Source of the DNA: Alcaligenaceae bacterium
GTDB lineage: Bacteria; Pseudomonadota; Gammaproteobacteria; Burkholderiales; Burkholderiaceae_B
Reading direction: 5' to 3'
Assembly (NCBI GenBank): GCA_012512545.1
Contig: JAAZDZ010000535.1
Span: forward strand, 1 to 12,104
Length of the DNA: 12,104 bases
The notes beneath the pieces were generated by a model that saw only the letters and a list, made by a program, of their open reading frames with translations, was not told where the DNA came from and made no database searches. Position numbers and translations under genes: made by a program. Shown in pieces: positions 1 through 6,784 of this stretch. How positions within the stretch are numbered: the first letter of the stretch is position 1; each line of letters opens with the position of its first letter.

Positions 1-345
1 CTGCAGATCAGCGCGTGCCCGCGCCAGATCCGCCTCATAGGGTGCCGGGTCGATCGTAAACAACAGCTGACCTTCCTTGACTTCACTACCCTGATCGAAG
101 TTGATTTCCTTGACGATGCCAGTAACGCGCGCCCGTATCTGCGCATCCTTGATGGCCTCCACCCGCCCGGGCAACTGCGCATAGATCTCAGTAGGGGTGG
201 GTTCAACTGTCACGACGCTGACCGGCACTTTCATGCCTGCCATATTCTGCTGGGCTGGCTTGTCGCCGCACGCAGCCAGTGTTCCTGTTGCGATAACGGA
301 CAACGCCATAATCATCTGTCTGTAAGACAGGCCAAGCAAGGACAT
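1..345 (-). CDS. RND efflux periplasmic adaptor lipoprotein (AcrA/MexA type), N-terminal part
   Basis: This is the first 115 residues of a membrane-fusion protein that would link an inner-membrane RND pump to an outer-membrane channel; the rest lies beyond the left edge. The start is ATG at 345, preceded by a Shine-Dalgarno AGGGGG (350-355) 4 nt upstream. A hydrophobic signal peptide ends in a lipobox LAAC, with the lipidated cysteine at residue 26. Then comes the beta-barrel/lipoyl entry typical of the family: TEIYAQLPGRVEA, AQIRARVTGIVKEI, DQGSEVKEGQLLFTIDPAPYEA, and the beginning of the first alpha-hairpin helix (ADLARARADLQ). Family assignment is firm. The drug or substrate and the exact orthologue (acrA, mexA, ttgA and so on) cannot be decided, and the pump gene is outside the window. 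No TetR-type repressor gene is divergent to it, which is where one often lies for such operons. Confidence 0.93.
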   Translation of the reverse strand, partial: MSLLGLSYRQMIMALSVIATGTLAACGDKPAQQNMAGMKVPVSVVTVEPTPTEIYAQLPGRVEAIKDAQIRARVTGIVKEINFDQGSEVKEGQLLFTIDPAPYEADLARARADLQ

Positions 346-436
346 ACAACCCCCTATGGTTCCAACCCCTTCAGGCTGAGGAAAATCATTCCTGCCAGGC
401 AGCACGCGCCACCGCAGAAAACACGGAAAAAGGAGC

Positions 437-465
437 AGTATAAAGCGAAAATGTTACGCAACCGA
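437..465 (-). promoter_or_regulatory. Candidate promoter for the RND adaptor gene
   Basis: On the minus strand a good -10 hexamer TATACT (437-442, five of six matches to consensus) lies 91 nt upstream of the adaptor ATG. The hexamer 17 nt further upstream (TCGGTT, 460-465) is a poor -35, so the promoter would be weak or activator-dependent. It sits in the only non-coding stretch between the glycine-zipper gene and the adaptor gene (346-501). The call rests on the -10 and the position only. Confidence 0.3.
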
Positions 466-480
466 ACAAAAAGCGTTAAC
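453..480. repeat. Imperfect inverted repeat, possible operator of the RND operon
   Basis: GTTACGC at 453-459 and GCGTTAAC at 473-480 are inverted copies that differ by a single inserted T, separated by 13 nt. The right arm is also part of a perfect 10-bp palindrome GCGTTAACGC (473-482). The repeat covers the -35 region of the candidate adaptor promoter, which is where repressors of RND operons commonly bind. No matching regulator gene is visible nearby, so the role is inferred. Confidence 0.3.
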
Positions 481-501
481 GCCGTTGCAGCGGGCTCACC
501 A

Positions 502-1023
502 TCATGGTCGGGAGCTGGCATCCTGAGGCACGGGCGCTTCCAGAGGATCGAAATCTTCCCATTGCCCATTTATCCAGCGCCCATGCGCGCGCTCCACCTC
601 GCGCCCGCCCGCTTCTACCAGCAGAGACGCGATCTCACGAGCCCGCTCGCCCGTGGTATTCACGGCCAGCAGTACCCCCGCAGGCCGCCCTTCGCCGGTT
701 TTTTCCACACCATGAGGCTGCGCTACGTTTTGCCGCCGCGGGTCCATGCCGCGCATGGCGCCCGCCAGCGAGCCGACGTAGGCCCCGACCCCTGCGCCCA
801 CCGCGCCCAGCACAGCCGCCGTACCCAGCGCCTTGCGCGGCGCCCCGCGCGTGCCCGGATCCATTCCCTGATCGCCTCCCATGGGATAGTTATCGTGTTC
901 GCCAGGAGGGTTGACGTAGAAAACATGCAGGGCGTCTTCCGGCAACCCTGCGTCCATCAGACGTTGAGCCGCATGGCCTGCCGCATCGAAAGTAGAAAAC
1001 CGCGCCGCAATGATGAGTGCCAT
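502..1023 (-). CDS. Glycine-zipper protein of unknown function with flanking YflT-like halves
   Basis: A 173-residue protein with ATG at 1023, preceded by AAGGAG 7 nt upstream. Residues about 3-37 read as strand-helix-strand (ALIIAARFS, then an amphipathic helix, then ALHVFYV). Residues about 115-147 repeat the pattern (GVLLAVNT, then a helix ERAREIASLLVEAGG). Between them residues 67-92 form a glycine/alanine-rich hydrophobic segment with glycines at small regular intervals (GTAAVLGAVGAGVGAYVG), the hallmark of a glycine-zipper membrane helix. There is no signal peptide. The N-terminal half recalls general-stress YflT-like domains; this is a resemblance, not a proven match. It follows ybhN after 43 nt on the same strand and could be its distal co-transcribed gene. 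A role in envelope or stress response is plausible but not shown. Confidence 0.8.
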   Translation of the reverse strand: MALIIAARFSTFDAAGHAAQRLMDAGLPEDALHVFYVNPPGEHDNYPMGGDQGMDPGTRGAPRKALGTAAVLGAVGAGVGAYVGSLAGAMRGMDPRRQNVAQPHGVEKTGEGRPAGVLLAVNTTGERAREIASLLVEAGGREVERAHGRWINGQWEDFDPLEAPVPQDASSRP

Positions 1024-1066
1024 CTCAAAACTCCTTGCCAGGGTTGGGGGTCGCGCAACGCATCAG

Positions 1067-2041
1067 TCAGGCAATCTTCGTGCCGCGCGATACTGCCGCG
1101 GATGAGCGGGTTTCAAAGATCAGATAACAGGCCCCGGCCAGCAATACGGGCGCCAGATAGTACAGGGCCCGGTAAACCAGAATGGCGCCCAGCACCTGAT
1201 GGCGTGGGACTTCCGGCGCCATCAGCGTAATGAAGACATATTCCGTGACTCCCAGCCCCCCCGGTATGTGGGCGATGGCGCCGACAATCGAGCCGATCAG
1301 CAGGGTTCCCAACACGGTTGCATAACCGGCCTCGCCCGGCATCACCGTATAGACCACTGCCCCCATCAACGACCAGTTCACCATTGCCAGGGCCAGTTGC
1401 AGCAGTGCGATGCGCGCTTCCGGGAGCACGATTTTGTGACTGCGCACCGTCCAGCTGCGTCGGGTGGAAAATGCACAGAGAGCGAGATACCCCACTGCGA
1501 CGATAATCAGCACCCCGCCTATTGCCCGCAAAGGCCCTGCGCTGATTTCCCAATCGAAAGGCGGGCTGACAGCTCCCGCAGCGAATATCATTCCAGCCAG
1601 CAGGCAATAGCCCATCCAGTTGGTGGTAATGCTCAAGCCCATGATGCGCATGATCTGGCCGGGGTTCAGCCCCTGCTTGCCATAGAGGCGCAGCCGCAGG
1701 GCCAGCCCGCCTACCGCAGCACTGAAATTCATGGTGAAGGCATAGCTGATGAAAGCCACCAGCATGGTGCGCCACCAGGGCAGATCATGGCCCGTATACC
1801 ATTTGCCCAGCAAATCGAAACAACTGTAGACGGCATAGCTGGCTGCCACCAGCGGCACTGCCACCCATAGGGCCGAAGGCGGGGTTTCCAGCATGGCTTG
1901 TGCCACTTCGCCCCATTCAATCGTCAGCCCTACCCTCACCAGCAACGCCACAATGAGGCAGACAAACAGGGCCGTCGCCAGCCGTTTCAGCTGCCCCTTG
2001 TGCCGGCCCAGCCATCTGCGCGCACTGCCAAGGCGGCTCAT
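1067..2041 (-). CDS. ybhN: YbhN-type integral membrane protein (UPF0104, LPG-synthase transmembrane-domain family)
   Basis: A 324-residue polytopic inner-membrane protein close in length to E. coli YbhN. A basic N-terminus (residues 1-20) is followed by about seven or eight hydrophobic segments (roughly 21-38, 57-77, 92-112, 142-158, 172-192, 210-232, 240-262, 286-309). The family signature IPGGLGVTE is at residues 259-267, and YRALYYLAP is at 290-298. The family is related to the transmembrane flippase-like domain of MprF and to AglD. There is no soluble aminoacyl-transferase domain, so it is not a complete lysyl-phosphatidylglycerol synthase. Its ATG overlaps the clsB stop codon as ATGA (2038-2041), indicating translational coupling. 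Conserved linkage to clsB suggests a role in handling or translocating phospholipid, but its biochemical activity is not established. Confidence 0.92.
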   Translation of the reverse strand: MSRLGSARRWLGRHKGQLKRLATALFVCLIVALLVRVGLTIEWGEVAQAMLETPPSALWVAVPLVAASYAVYSCFDLLGKWYTGHDLPWWRTMLVAFISYAFTMNFSAAVGGLALRLRLYGKQGLNPGQIMRIMGLSITTNWMGYCLLAGMIFAAGAVSPPFDWEISAGPLRAIGGVLIIVAVGYLALCAFSTRRSWTVRSHKIVLPEARIALLQLALAMVNWSLMGAVVYTVMPGEAGYATVLGTLLIGSIVGAIAHIPGGLGVTEYVFITLMAPEVPRHQVLGAILVYRALYYLAPVLLAGACYLIFETRSSAAVSRGTKIA

Positions 2042-3252
2042 GACTTGCCCTCGTGCAGGTCTTCCAGGCTGCCATCCAGCGTCGTCAATTGCGGTTTACG
2101 GGCGGGAAACCAGCCTGCCCATGCCGGAAACCTGCGCAGAAAATGAAACACAAACACGCCCACAAACACTCTTTGCATGCGCCGGCGCGGACGGCTGCCC
2201 CGTTTCATCGGCTGACATTGCGTTTCCAGCAGATGATCGAGGCGCTTTTCAAGGCAGGCAGCAAAATCGGCATCGCGTATCATCACGTTGCCCTCCAGAT
2301 TCAGCGCCAGGCTTAAAGGGTCGAGGTTGCTGGAGCCCACGGTCGCCCACTGTCCGTCCACGGTCGCCACTTTTCCATGAAACGGGCGTTCGCAGTATTC
2401 GTAGATTTCCACCCCGCCCGAAAGCAGATAGTCATACAGCATGGTGGCGGCGAATCGCGCCCAGCGCATATCCGGCTCGCCCTGCAGAATGAGCCTCACA
2501 TTCACCCCCCGCCTGGCGGCATGGCGCAACTCGCGCAGCAGCGAATAACCGGGGAAAAAATACGCATTGGCCAGGGTGATTCTGCGCTGCGCCGCCCGGA
2601 TCACCTGGCGGTAGTGCTGTTCAATATCGTTGGTGTGCTCGTTGTTGTCGCGTATCACCCAGGCGGCGACGGCGCCGCCGGGGTGCGCGGGGGGAGGATG
2701 GCGCCGCCAGCGCAGGCGGTTCCAGAGCGAGCGTCTTTGCTGCGCTGCCGCCAGAAGCTGCAAGGTATCCTGCTCGATTTCCGCCACCAGCGGGCCACTG
2801 ATTTTCACGGCGTAATCCTGCTTGGCCAGCGGGCCGCTTTTAATCAGATGATCCACAGCAAAATTAATGCCGCCCACAAAGGCCAGTTCGCCATCCAGCA
2901 AAACGATTTTTCTATGCAATCGCCTGAAAAGATTGGTGCGGAGCCCGAAATGCCGGGGCTTGAGATCAAACACATGCAGACGCACCCCGGCCTGCACCAG
3001 CCTGTTCACATAGGCCGCAGGCAAGTCTGCCGTGCCATAGCCATCCACTGTCACATCCACCTGCACGCCACGCCGGGCGGCATCCACCAGTGCCTGCGCC
3101 AGTTCCTGGCCCACTTGATCATCAAAAATGATGAATGTTTCGATAATGACGCTGCTGCGGGCAGCGCCAATCGCTTGAAAAACGGCAGGAAAAAATTCCT
3201 CGCCATTTTCCAGGAGTTCAAAAACGTTGCCTTCAGTCCATTTCACCGGCAT
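2038..3252 (-). CDS. clsB: Cardiolipin synthase B (phospholipase D superfamily)
   Basis: A 404-residue phosphatidyltransferase that makes cardiolipin at the inner membrane, close in length to E. coli ClsB. Both HKD catalytic motifs are intact. The first is HRKIVLLD with H113, K115 and D120, followed by GGIN. The second is FHGKVATVD with H292, K294 and D299, followed by GSSN. Other family blocks include IETFIIFDD (38-45) and ANAYFFPGY (228-236). The open frame continues upstream to 3444, but ATG at 3252 is preferred. It has a strong GGAGGT 6 nt upstream, gives the family length, and begins with the conserved W-x-x-G-N region; the extension lies inside ybhP and has no similarity I recognise. 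It overlaps ybhP by 10 nt and ybhN by 4 nt, so the three are almost certainly one transcript. The basic, hydrophobic tail (350-385) fits membrane association. Confidence 0.95.
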   Translation of the reverse strand: MPVKWTEGNVFELLENGEEFFPAVFQAIGAARSSVIIETFIIFDDQVGQELAQALVDAARRGVQVDVTVDGYGTADLPAAYVNRLVQAGVRLHVFDLKPRHFGLRTNLFRRLHRKIVLLDGELAFVGGINFAVDHLIKSGPLAKQDYAVKISGPLVAEIEQDTLQLLAAAQQRRSLWNRLRWRRHPPPAHPGGAVAAWVIRDNNEHTNDIEQHYRQVIRAAQRRITLANAYFFPGYSLLRELRHAARRGVNVRLILQGEPDMRWARFAATMLYDYLLSGGVEIYEYCERPFHGKVATVDGQWATVGSSNLDPLSLALNLEGNVMIRDADFAACLEKRLDHLLETQCQPMKRGSRPRRRMQRVFVGVFVFHFLRRFPAWAGWFPARKPQLTTLDGSLEDLHEGKS

Positions 3253-4013
3253 AGCGACACCTCCGCAGCCAGGGGCGCATGGTCTGACAGGCTGGCCCAA
3301 GGATGTCTGGACAGTTTCACCGGTTGAAAGCTGTGTACATTGCGCACGTAAATGCGATCGAGCCGGAACAATGGGAAATTGGCCGGAAACGTGCGCGGCA
3401 GGCGGCCATGACGTTCGTAATGGATTTCCTTCAGGCCCGCGCACTGGCCCAGCAGCTGCTGCCCTCTTTGACGCCAGTCATTGAAATCGCCCGCTACAAA
3501 CAGCGGCGCCGCGGGGGGAACCTCCTCTTCGATGAGAGCGCACAAGGTTTCAAGCTGGGGGGAGCGCTGCCTTTCCCGCAGCCCAAGGTGTACGCAGATG
3601 GCATGCAGATCCACACCCAGACGGGGCAGCCGCACGACACAATGCAATAAGCCCCGTCGCTCGTGATTTCCGACCGAAACGTCAATATTGTCGTAAGTGG
3701 TAATAGGAAACTTGGACAGCAGGGCATTGCCATGGTGGCCGTAGGGATAGACTGCATTCCGGCCATAAGCGAATTCCGGCCAGATGGTGTCGGCCAGAAA
3801 CTCGTAGTGGCTGCTGGTCGGCCAGCGCGCCAGGCGGCGGGCGTGACGATAATGCTCACCCAGCACTTCCTGCAGGAAAACAATGTCTGCGTGCGTGGCG
3901 CGGATGGCGTCACGCAATTCGTGCAGGATGAAGCGCCGATTGAAAACGGTGAATCCCTTATGGGTATTCACCGTCAGAATTCGAAGGGTGTTCTGAGGGG
4001 AGTCCGTATGCAT
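3243..4013 (-). CDS. ybhP: YbhP-type endonuclease/exonuclease/phosphatase family protein
   Basis: A 256-residue protein of the EEP (DNase I/sphingomyelinase-like) fold, aligning along its length with E. coli YbhP (about 253 residues). Recalled shared blocks include HKGFT-FNRRFIL, SHYEFLADT-W, FAYGRNAVYP-GHHGNA and GDFNDWRQ. Metal and catalytic residues of the fold are present: N16, E49 (FLQE), H142 (CVHLGLRE), D176 and N178 (GDFND), D219 (RLDRIYV), and SDH at 243-245. The frame can start at a TTG at 4052, but ATG 4013 gives the same N-terminal length as the E. coli protein and is chosen; its Shine-Dalgarno is weak. It is the first gene of the ybhP-clsB-ybhN unit. The true substrate is not known: linkage to clsB suggests a phospholipid or phosphodiester rather than DNA, by inference. 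Confidence 0.93.
   Translation of the reverse strand: MHTDSPQNTLRILTVNTHKGFTVFNRRFILHELRDAIRATHADIVFLQEVLGEHYRHARRLARWPTSSHYEFLADTIWPEFAYGRNAVYPYGHHGNALLSKFPITTYDNIDVSVGNHERRGLLHCVVRLPRLGVDLHAICVHLGLRERQRSPQLETLCALIEEEVPPAAPLFVAGDFNDWRQRGQQLLGQCAGLKEIHYERHGRLPRTFPANFPLFRLDRIYVRNVHSFQPVKLSRHPWASLSDHAPLAAEVSLCR
3259..3264 (-). promoter_or_regulatory. Shine-Dalgarno site that fixes the clsB start
   Basis: GGAGGT on the minus strand, 6 nt upstream of the ATG at 3252 and embedded in the last codons of ybhP. It is among the best ribosome binding sites in the window and argues against the upstream extension of the clsB frame to 3444. Confidence 0.7.
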
Positions 4014-4063
4014 GCATGCCTGCCAGAACGATGACACTGCATGTCCCGGCAAATATCATGCCG

Positions 4064-4076
4064 CCCCCCAAAAAAA
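4064..4076. repeat. Adjoining homopolymer runs C6-A7 upstream of ybhP
   Basis: In the 70-nt gap between the ABC ATPase stop (4084) and the ybhP start (4013) there are six C followed by seven A on the plus strand, read as T7-G6 on the minus strand, about 50 nt before the ybhP ATG. I see no GC-rich stem before the T-run, so it is not a convincing terminator. The rest of this gap shows only weak -10-like text (TGATAT) and no firm promoter. Confidence 0.5.
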
Positions 4077-4083
4077 CGGCGCT

Positions 4084-4878
4084 TCAGCTCAGCAGCAAGG
4101 CATCGTCCGCAAGCTCTTCGCCCCGCACCCGCTCAAACATATGCAGCAGGTCTTCGACCTGCATGCCGCGGCGCTGTTCCCCCGCCACATCCAGCACCAC
4201 CTTGCCCTGATGCAGCATGATGGTGCGCTCGCCGACATCCAGAGCCTGACGCATGCTGTGCGTCACCATCATGGTGGTGAGGCGGCTTTCTGCGACGATG
4301 CGCACAGTCTGCTTCAACACGAAATCGGCGGTGCGCGGATCAAGGGCGGCGGTGTGCTCATCGAGCAGCAGAATGCGGGACGGCTGCAAAGAGGCCATCA
4401 GCAGGCTGACCGCCTGGCGCTGACCACCCGACAACAGGCCGATGCGGTCAGTCAGGCGGTTCTCCAGGCCCAGCCCCAGAGTGGCCAGGCGCGCCCGGAA
4501 ATCTTCACGCATGGAAGTTTTCACGGCCTTGCCCAGGCCGCGACGCTGCCCCCGGGCATGAGCCAGCGCCATGTTTTCCTCAATGGTGAGGTCTTCGCAT
4601 GTGCCCGCCATCGGGTCCTGGAACACCCGGGCCACCTGCCTGGCGCGTTCCCACACAGGCTGGCGGGTCACATCGCTGCCGTTGATGAGAATGCTGCCGG
4701 TATCCACCGGAATATCGCCCGACACGGCGTTCAGAAGCGTGGACTTGCCCGCCCCGTTGGAGCCGATCACCGTGACGAACTGGCCTTCGGGAATATGCAC
4801 TGACATCCCCCGCAAGGCGCGGGTTTCAATGGGCGTGCCAGCGTTGAAAGTAATGTGGAGATCCTTGGCGTTCAACAT
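4084..4878 (-). CDS. ABC transporter ATP-binding protein (COG1101/TrpZ-like)
   Basis: A 264-residue nucleotide-binding subunit that would energise import through the permease encoded just upstream. Walker A GSNGAGKST is at 39-47, the Q-loop glutamine at Q87, signature LSGGQ at 149-153, Walker B ILLLDE at 169-174 and the switch histidine at H207 (VTHSMRQA). The DEHTAALDP sequence after Walker B is characteristic of the COG1101 group that pairs with COG4120 permeases and COG2984 binding proteins. The frame is open upstream to 5322, but that part overlaps the permease in another frame; ATG 4878 follows a purine-rich AAGGGGGG and lies 2 nt after the permease stop. It is the last gene of the importer set. 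All ATPase residues are intact, so it should be active. Confidence 0.93.
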   Translation of the reverse strand: MLNAKDLHITFNAGTPIETRALRGMSVHIPEGQFVTVIGSNGAGKSTLLNAVSGDIPVDTGSILINGSDVTRQPVWERARQVARVFQDPMAGTCEDLTIEENMALAHARGQRRGLGKAVKTSMREDFRARLATLGLGLENRLTDRIGLLSGGQRQAVSLLMASLQPSRILLLDEHTAALDPRTADFVLKQTVRIVAESRLTTMMVTHSMRQALDVGERTIMLHQGKVVLDVAGEQRRGMQVEDLLHMFERVRGEELADDALLLS

Positions 4879-4880
4879 GC

Positions 4881-5771
4881 TCAGCCCCCCTTCTTGCGAC
4901 GCAGGCGCTGCTTGATCATGGGCATGACCAGAGCAAAAGTGACCAGCAGCGCGGTGACCAGGTTGAGATCCTGGGCATGCAGGCCGATGAAATCCGCATT
5001 CAGGGCCAGCGCCACAAACAAGCGGTACAGCACGGCGCCGATGATCACGGCCAGGGTGATGACAAAGAAGCGGCGGGACGGCATGATGCTTTCGCCAATA
5101 ATGACAGCCGCCAGACCAATCACAATGGTGCCGATCCCCATGGAAATATCCGCACCGCCCTGCGACTGCGCGAACAGCGCGCCTGCCAGCGCGCACAGCG
5201 AATTGGAAATCGCCATGCCCACCAGCACGCGGCGGCCCGTGGCCACCCCTTGCGCACGCGCCATGCGCGGGTTGGAGCCCGTGGCGCGCATGGCAAGGCC
5301 GGCCTGAGTCGAAAAATACCAATCCAGCAGAAACTTGGCCGCCACCAGCAACACCACCAGCATGAGAGGCCGGAAAATGTAATCCGTGATTCCCTCTGGC
5401 TGCAGCACATTGAAGATGGTGGGTTCCATGATGAGCGGCACATTCGGCCCGCCCATGATGCGCAGATTGATGGAATACAGGGCGATCATCATCAGAATGC
5501 TGGCAAGCAGATCCATGATGCGCAGCTTGACGTTCAGCCAGCCGGTGACCATGCCCGCGAAGGCACCGACCGCCATGGCTGCCAGAGTGGCGGAAAAGGG
5601 ATCCATGCCCACGCTGATCAGGGTCGCTGCTGTGGCGCCCCCAAGCGGAAAACTGCCATCAACCGTCAGATCAGGAAAACGAAGGATGCGGAAGGAGATC
5701 AGCACACCCAGAGCGACCAGGCCGAAAATCAGGCCGATCTCCAGGGCACCCCATAAAGCATAAATGGACAT
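4881..5771 (-). CDS. ABC transporter permease (COG4120/TrpY-like, BPD_transp_2 family)
   Basis: A 296-residue inner-membrane subunit with about eight or nine hydrophobic segments and a basic C-terminus (KQRLRRKKGG) expected in the cytoplasm. It belongs to the LivH/LivM-type permease superfamily. The stretch FPDLTVDGSFPLGGATAA near residues 32-49 and the cytoplasmic loop GLAMRATGSNPRMARAQGV (residues 157-175), which should contact the ATPase, are typical of the COG4120 subgroup. ATG 5771 lies 11 nt after the stop of the binding-protein gene. No clear Shine-Dalgarno precedes it (ATTCGTTTTCC), so translation probably depends on coupling to the gene upstream. Only one permease gene is present, so a homodimeric channel is expected. 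Confidence 0.93.
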   Translation of the reverse strand: MSIYALWGALEIGLIFGLVALGVLISFRILRFPDLTVDGSFPLGGATAATLISVGMDPFSATLAAMAVGAFAGMVTGWLNVKLRIMDLLASILMMIALYSINLRIMGGPNVPLIMEPTIFNVLQPEGITDYIFRPLMLVVLLVAAKFLLDWYFSTQAGLAMRATGSNPRMARAQGVATGRRVLVGMAISNSLCALAGALFAQSQGGADISMGIGTIVIGLAAVIIGESIMPSRRFFVITLAVIIGAVLYRLFVALALNADFIGLHAQDLNLVTALLVTFALVMPMIKQRLRRKKGG

Positions 5772-5782
5772 GGAAAACGAAT

Positions 5783-6751
5783 TTACTCAATAACCTTGGT
5801 GGCGGATTTTACGAATTCTTCGTCCAGCGTGACGCCTTGGCTCTGCGCCGCGCTCAGATTGACGAAAAGCTCCAGATTGTCGCTGGTTTCCGAGGCAATA
5901 TCGCCCGGTTTTTCGCCCTTCAGAATGCGAACCACCATGCGGCCGGTCTGCAGGCCGAGATTATGATAATTGACACCCATGGCTGCGATCGCGCCGCGCA
6001 CCACGCTGTCGGTATCAGATGCCACCAGCGGCAGTTTGGCATCGGTGCCCACCTTGACCAGTGCCTCGTAAGCCGACACCACGTTGTTGTCGGTATTGGT
6101 GTAGATCACGTCCACTTTGCCGACCAGACTGCGCGCCGCAGCACCGACATCCACCGTGCGCGGCGCAGTGGCCTCCACCAGCGACATGCCCTGTTCAGGC
6201 AGAAGCTCGCGCATGGCCTTCACCACCACGACCGAATTGGCTTCGGCAGGGTTGTAGACCATGCCGACCCGCTTGGCGTCAGGCACGACCTTCTTGATGA
6301 GTTCGATCTGGCGTTCCAGCGACAGGCGATCAGATACCCCACTGACATTGGTGCCAGAGGCTTCCGTGGTCGGTACCAGCTGCGCCACCACCGGATCAGT
6401 GACAGCAGAATAAACAACGGGAATGTCGCGCGTGGCCGCGACCACCGCCTGCGCGGACGGCGTGGCGATGGCGACAATGACGTCCGGGCGATCGCCTATG
6501 AACTTGCGGGCAATCTGCGCCGCGATGGCATTATTGCCCTGCGCGGTCTGGTACTGCCACTTCAAGCCCTTCTCTTCTGTGTACCCTGCTTCGGCCAGGC
6601 TTTCCTTGACACCGTCCCTGACGGCATCCAGCGCCGGGTGCTCGACAATGGAGGTGACCGCCACCGATTGCGCCCATGCGGGAGCATGCAGCACCAGGCC
6701 CGCGGCAAACACGCCGGCAAACAGGGCGCGGACAGAGAGTTTCGACTTCAT
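5783..6751 (-). CDS. ABC transporter substrate-binding protein (ABC_sub_bind/TrpX-like, COG2984)
   Basis: A 322-residue periplasmic binding protein. A classical Sec signal peptide (MKSKLSVRALFAG..., with APAWA before the likely cut after residue 27) lacks a lipobox cysteine, so the mature protein should be soluble in the periplasm. Family blocks are clear: VAVTSIVEHPALDAVRDG, the DVIVAIATPSAQA segment, IPVVYSAVTDPV, GTNVSGVSD, VGMVYNPAEANS, DVIYTNTDNNVVSA and PLVASDTDSVVRGAIA. The ATG has AAGGAG 6 nt upstream and starts 33 nt after the SpeE-like stop. In streptococci the related TrpXYZ system takes up tryptophan; other members of the group are uncharacterised, so the ligand here is open. I see no T-box or trp-attenuator-like leader. 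Confidence 0.92.
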   Translation of the reverse strand: MKSKLSVRALFAGVFAAGLVLHAPAWAQSVAVTSIVEHPALDAVRDGVKESLAEAGYTEEKGLKWQYQTAQGNNAIAAQIARKFIGDRPDVIVAIATPSAQAVVAATRDIPVVYSAVTDPVVAQLVPTTEASGTNVSGVSDRLSLERQIELIKKVVPDAKRVGMVYNPAEANSVVVVKAMRELLPEQGMSLVEATAPRTVDVGAAARSLVGKVDVIYTNTDNNVVSAYEALVKVGTDAKLPLVASDTDSVVRGAIAAMGVNYHNLGLQTGRMVVRILKGEKPGDIASETSDNLELFVNLSAAQSQGVTLDEEFVKSATKVIE

Positions 6752-6784
6752 GGAAAGCTCCTTGGCAATATTGATAAACGGCGC

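Noticed and set aside
465..490. Terminator formed by GCGTTAACGC plus TTTTT after the glycine-zipper gene
   Set aside because: The stem would be only 3-4 bp, too short to terminate; it is better explained as part of an operator-like repeat.
354..569. Minus-strand 71-codon frame in the gap before the RND adaptor gene
   Set aside because: It overlaps the end of the glycine-zipper gene in another frame, has no ribosome binding site and no recognisable feature beyond a hydrophobic patch.
451..1230. Plus-strand open frame of 259 codons opposite the glycine-zipper gene and the end of ybhN
   Set aside because: Its product is Arg/Pro/His-rich with no recognisable domain, and it is antisense to two better-supported genes; a shadow of high-GC codon use.
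2377..3327. Plus-strand open frame of 316 codons antisense to clsB
   Set aside because: The opposite strand holds both intact HKD motifs of ClsB. The plus frame has no ribosome binding site or family similarity.
3253..3444. N-terminal extension of clsB by 64 residues
   Set aside because: It lies within ybhP, has no family similarity, and a strong GGAGGT sits before ATG 3252.
4070..4100. Rho-independent terminator after the ABC ATPase gene
   Set aside because: There is a T7 run on the minus strand, but I can draw no stable GC-rich stem immediately before it.
4879..5322. N-terminal extension of the ABC ATPase frame by 148 codons
   Set aside because: It overlaps the permease in another frame, and the ATPase family begins at the ATG at 4878.
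6752..6784. T-box or tryptophan attenuator in front of the TrpX-like gene
   Set aside because: The gap is only 33 nt, with no hairpin, Trp codon run or T-box sequence.
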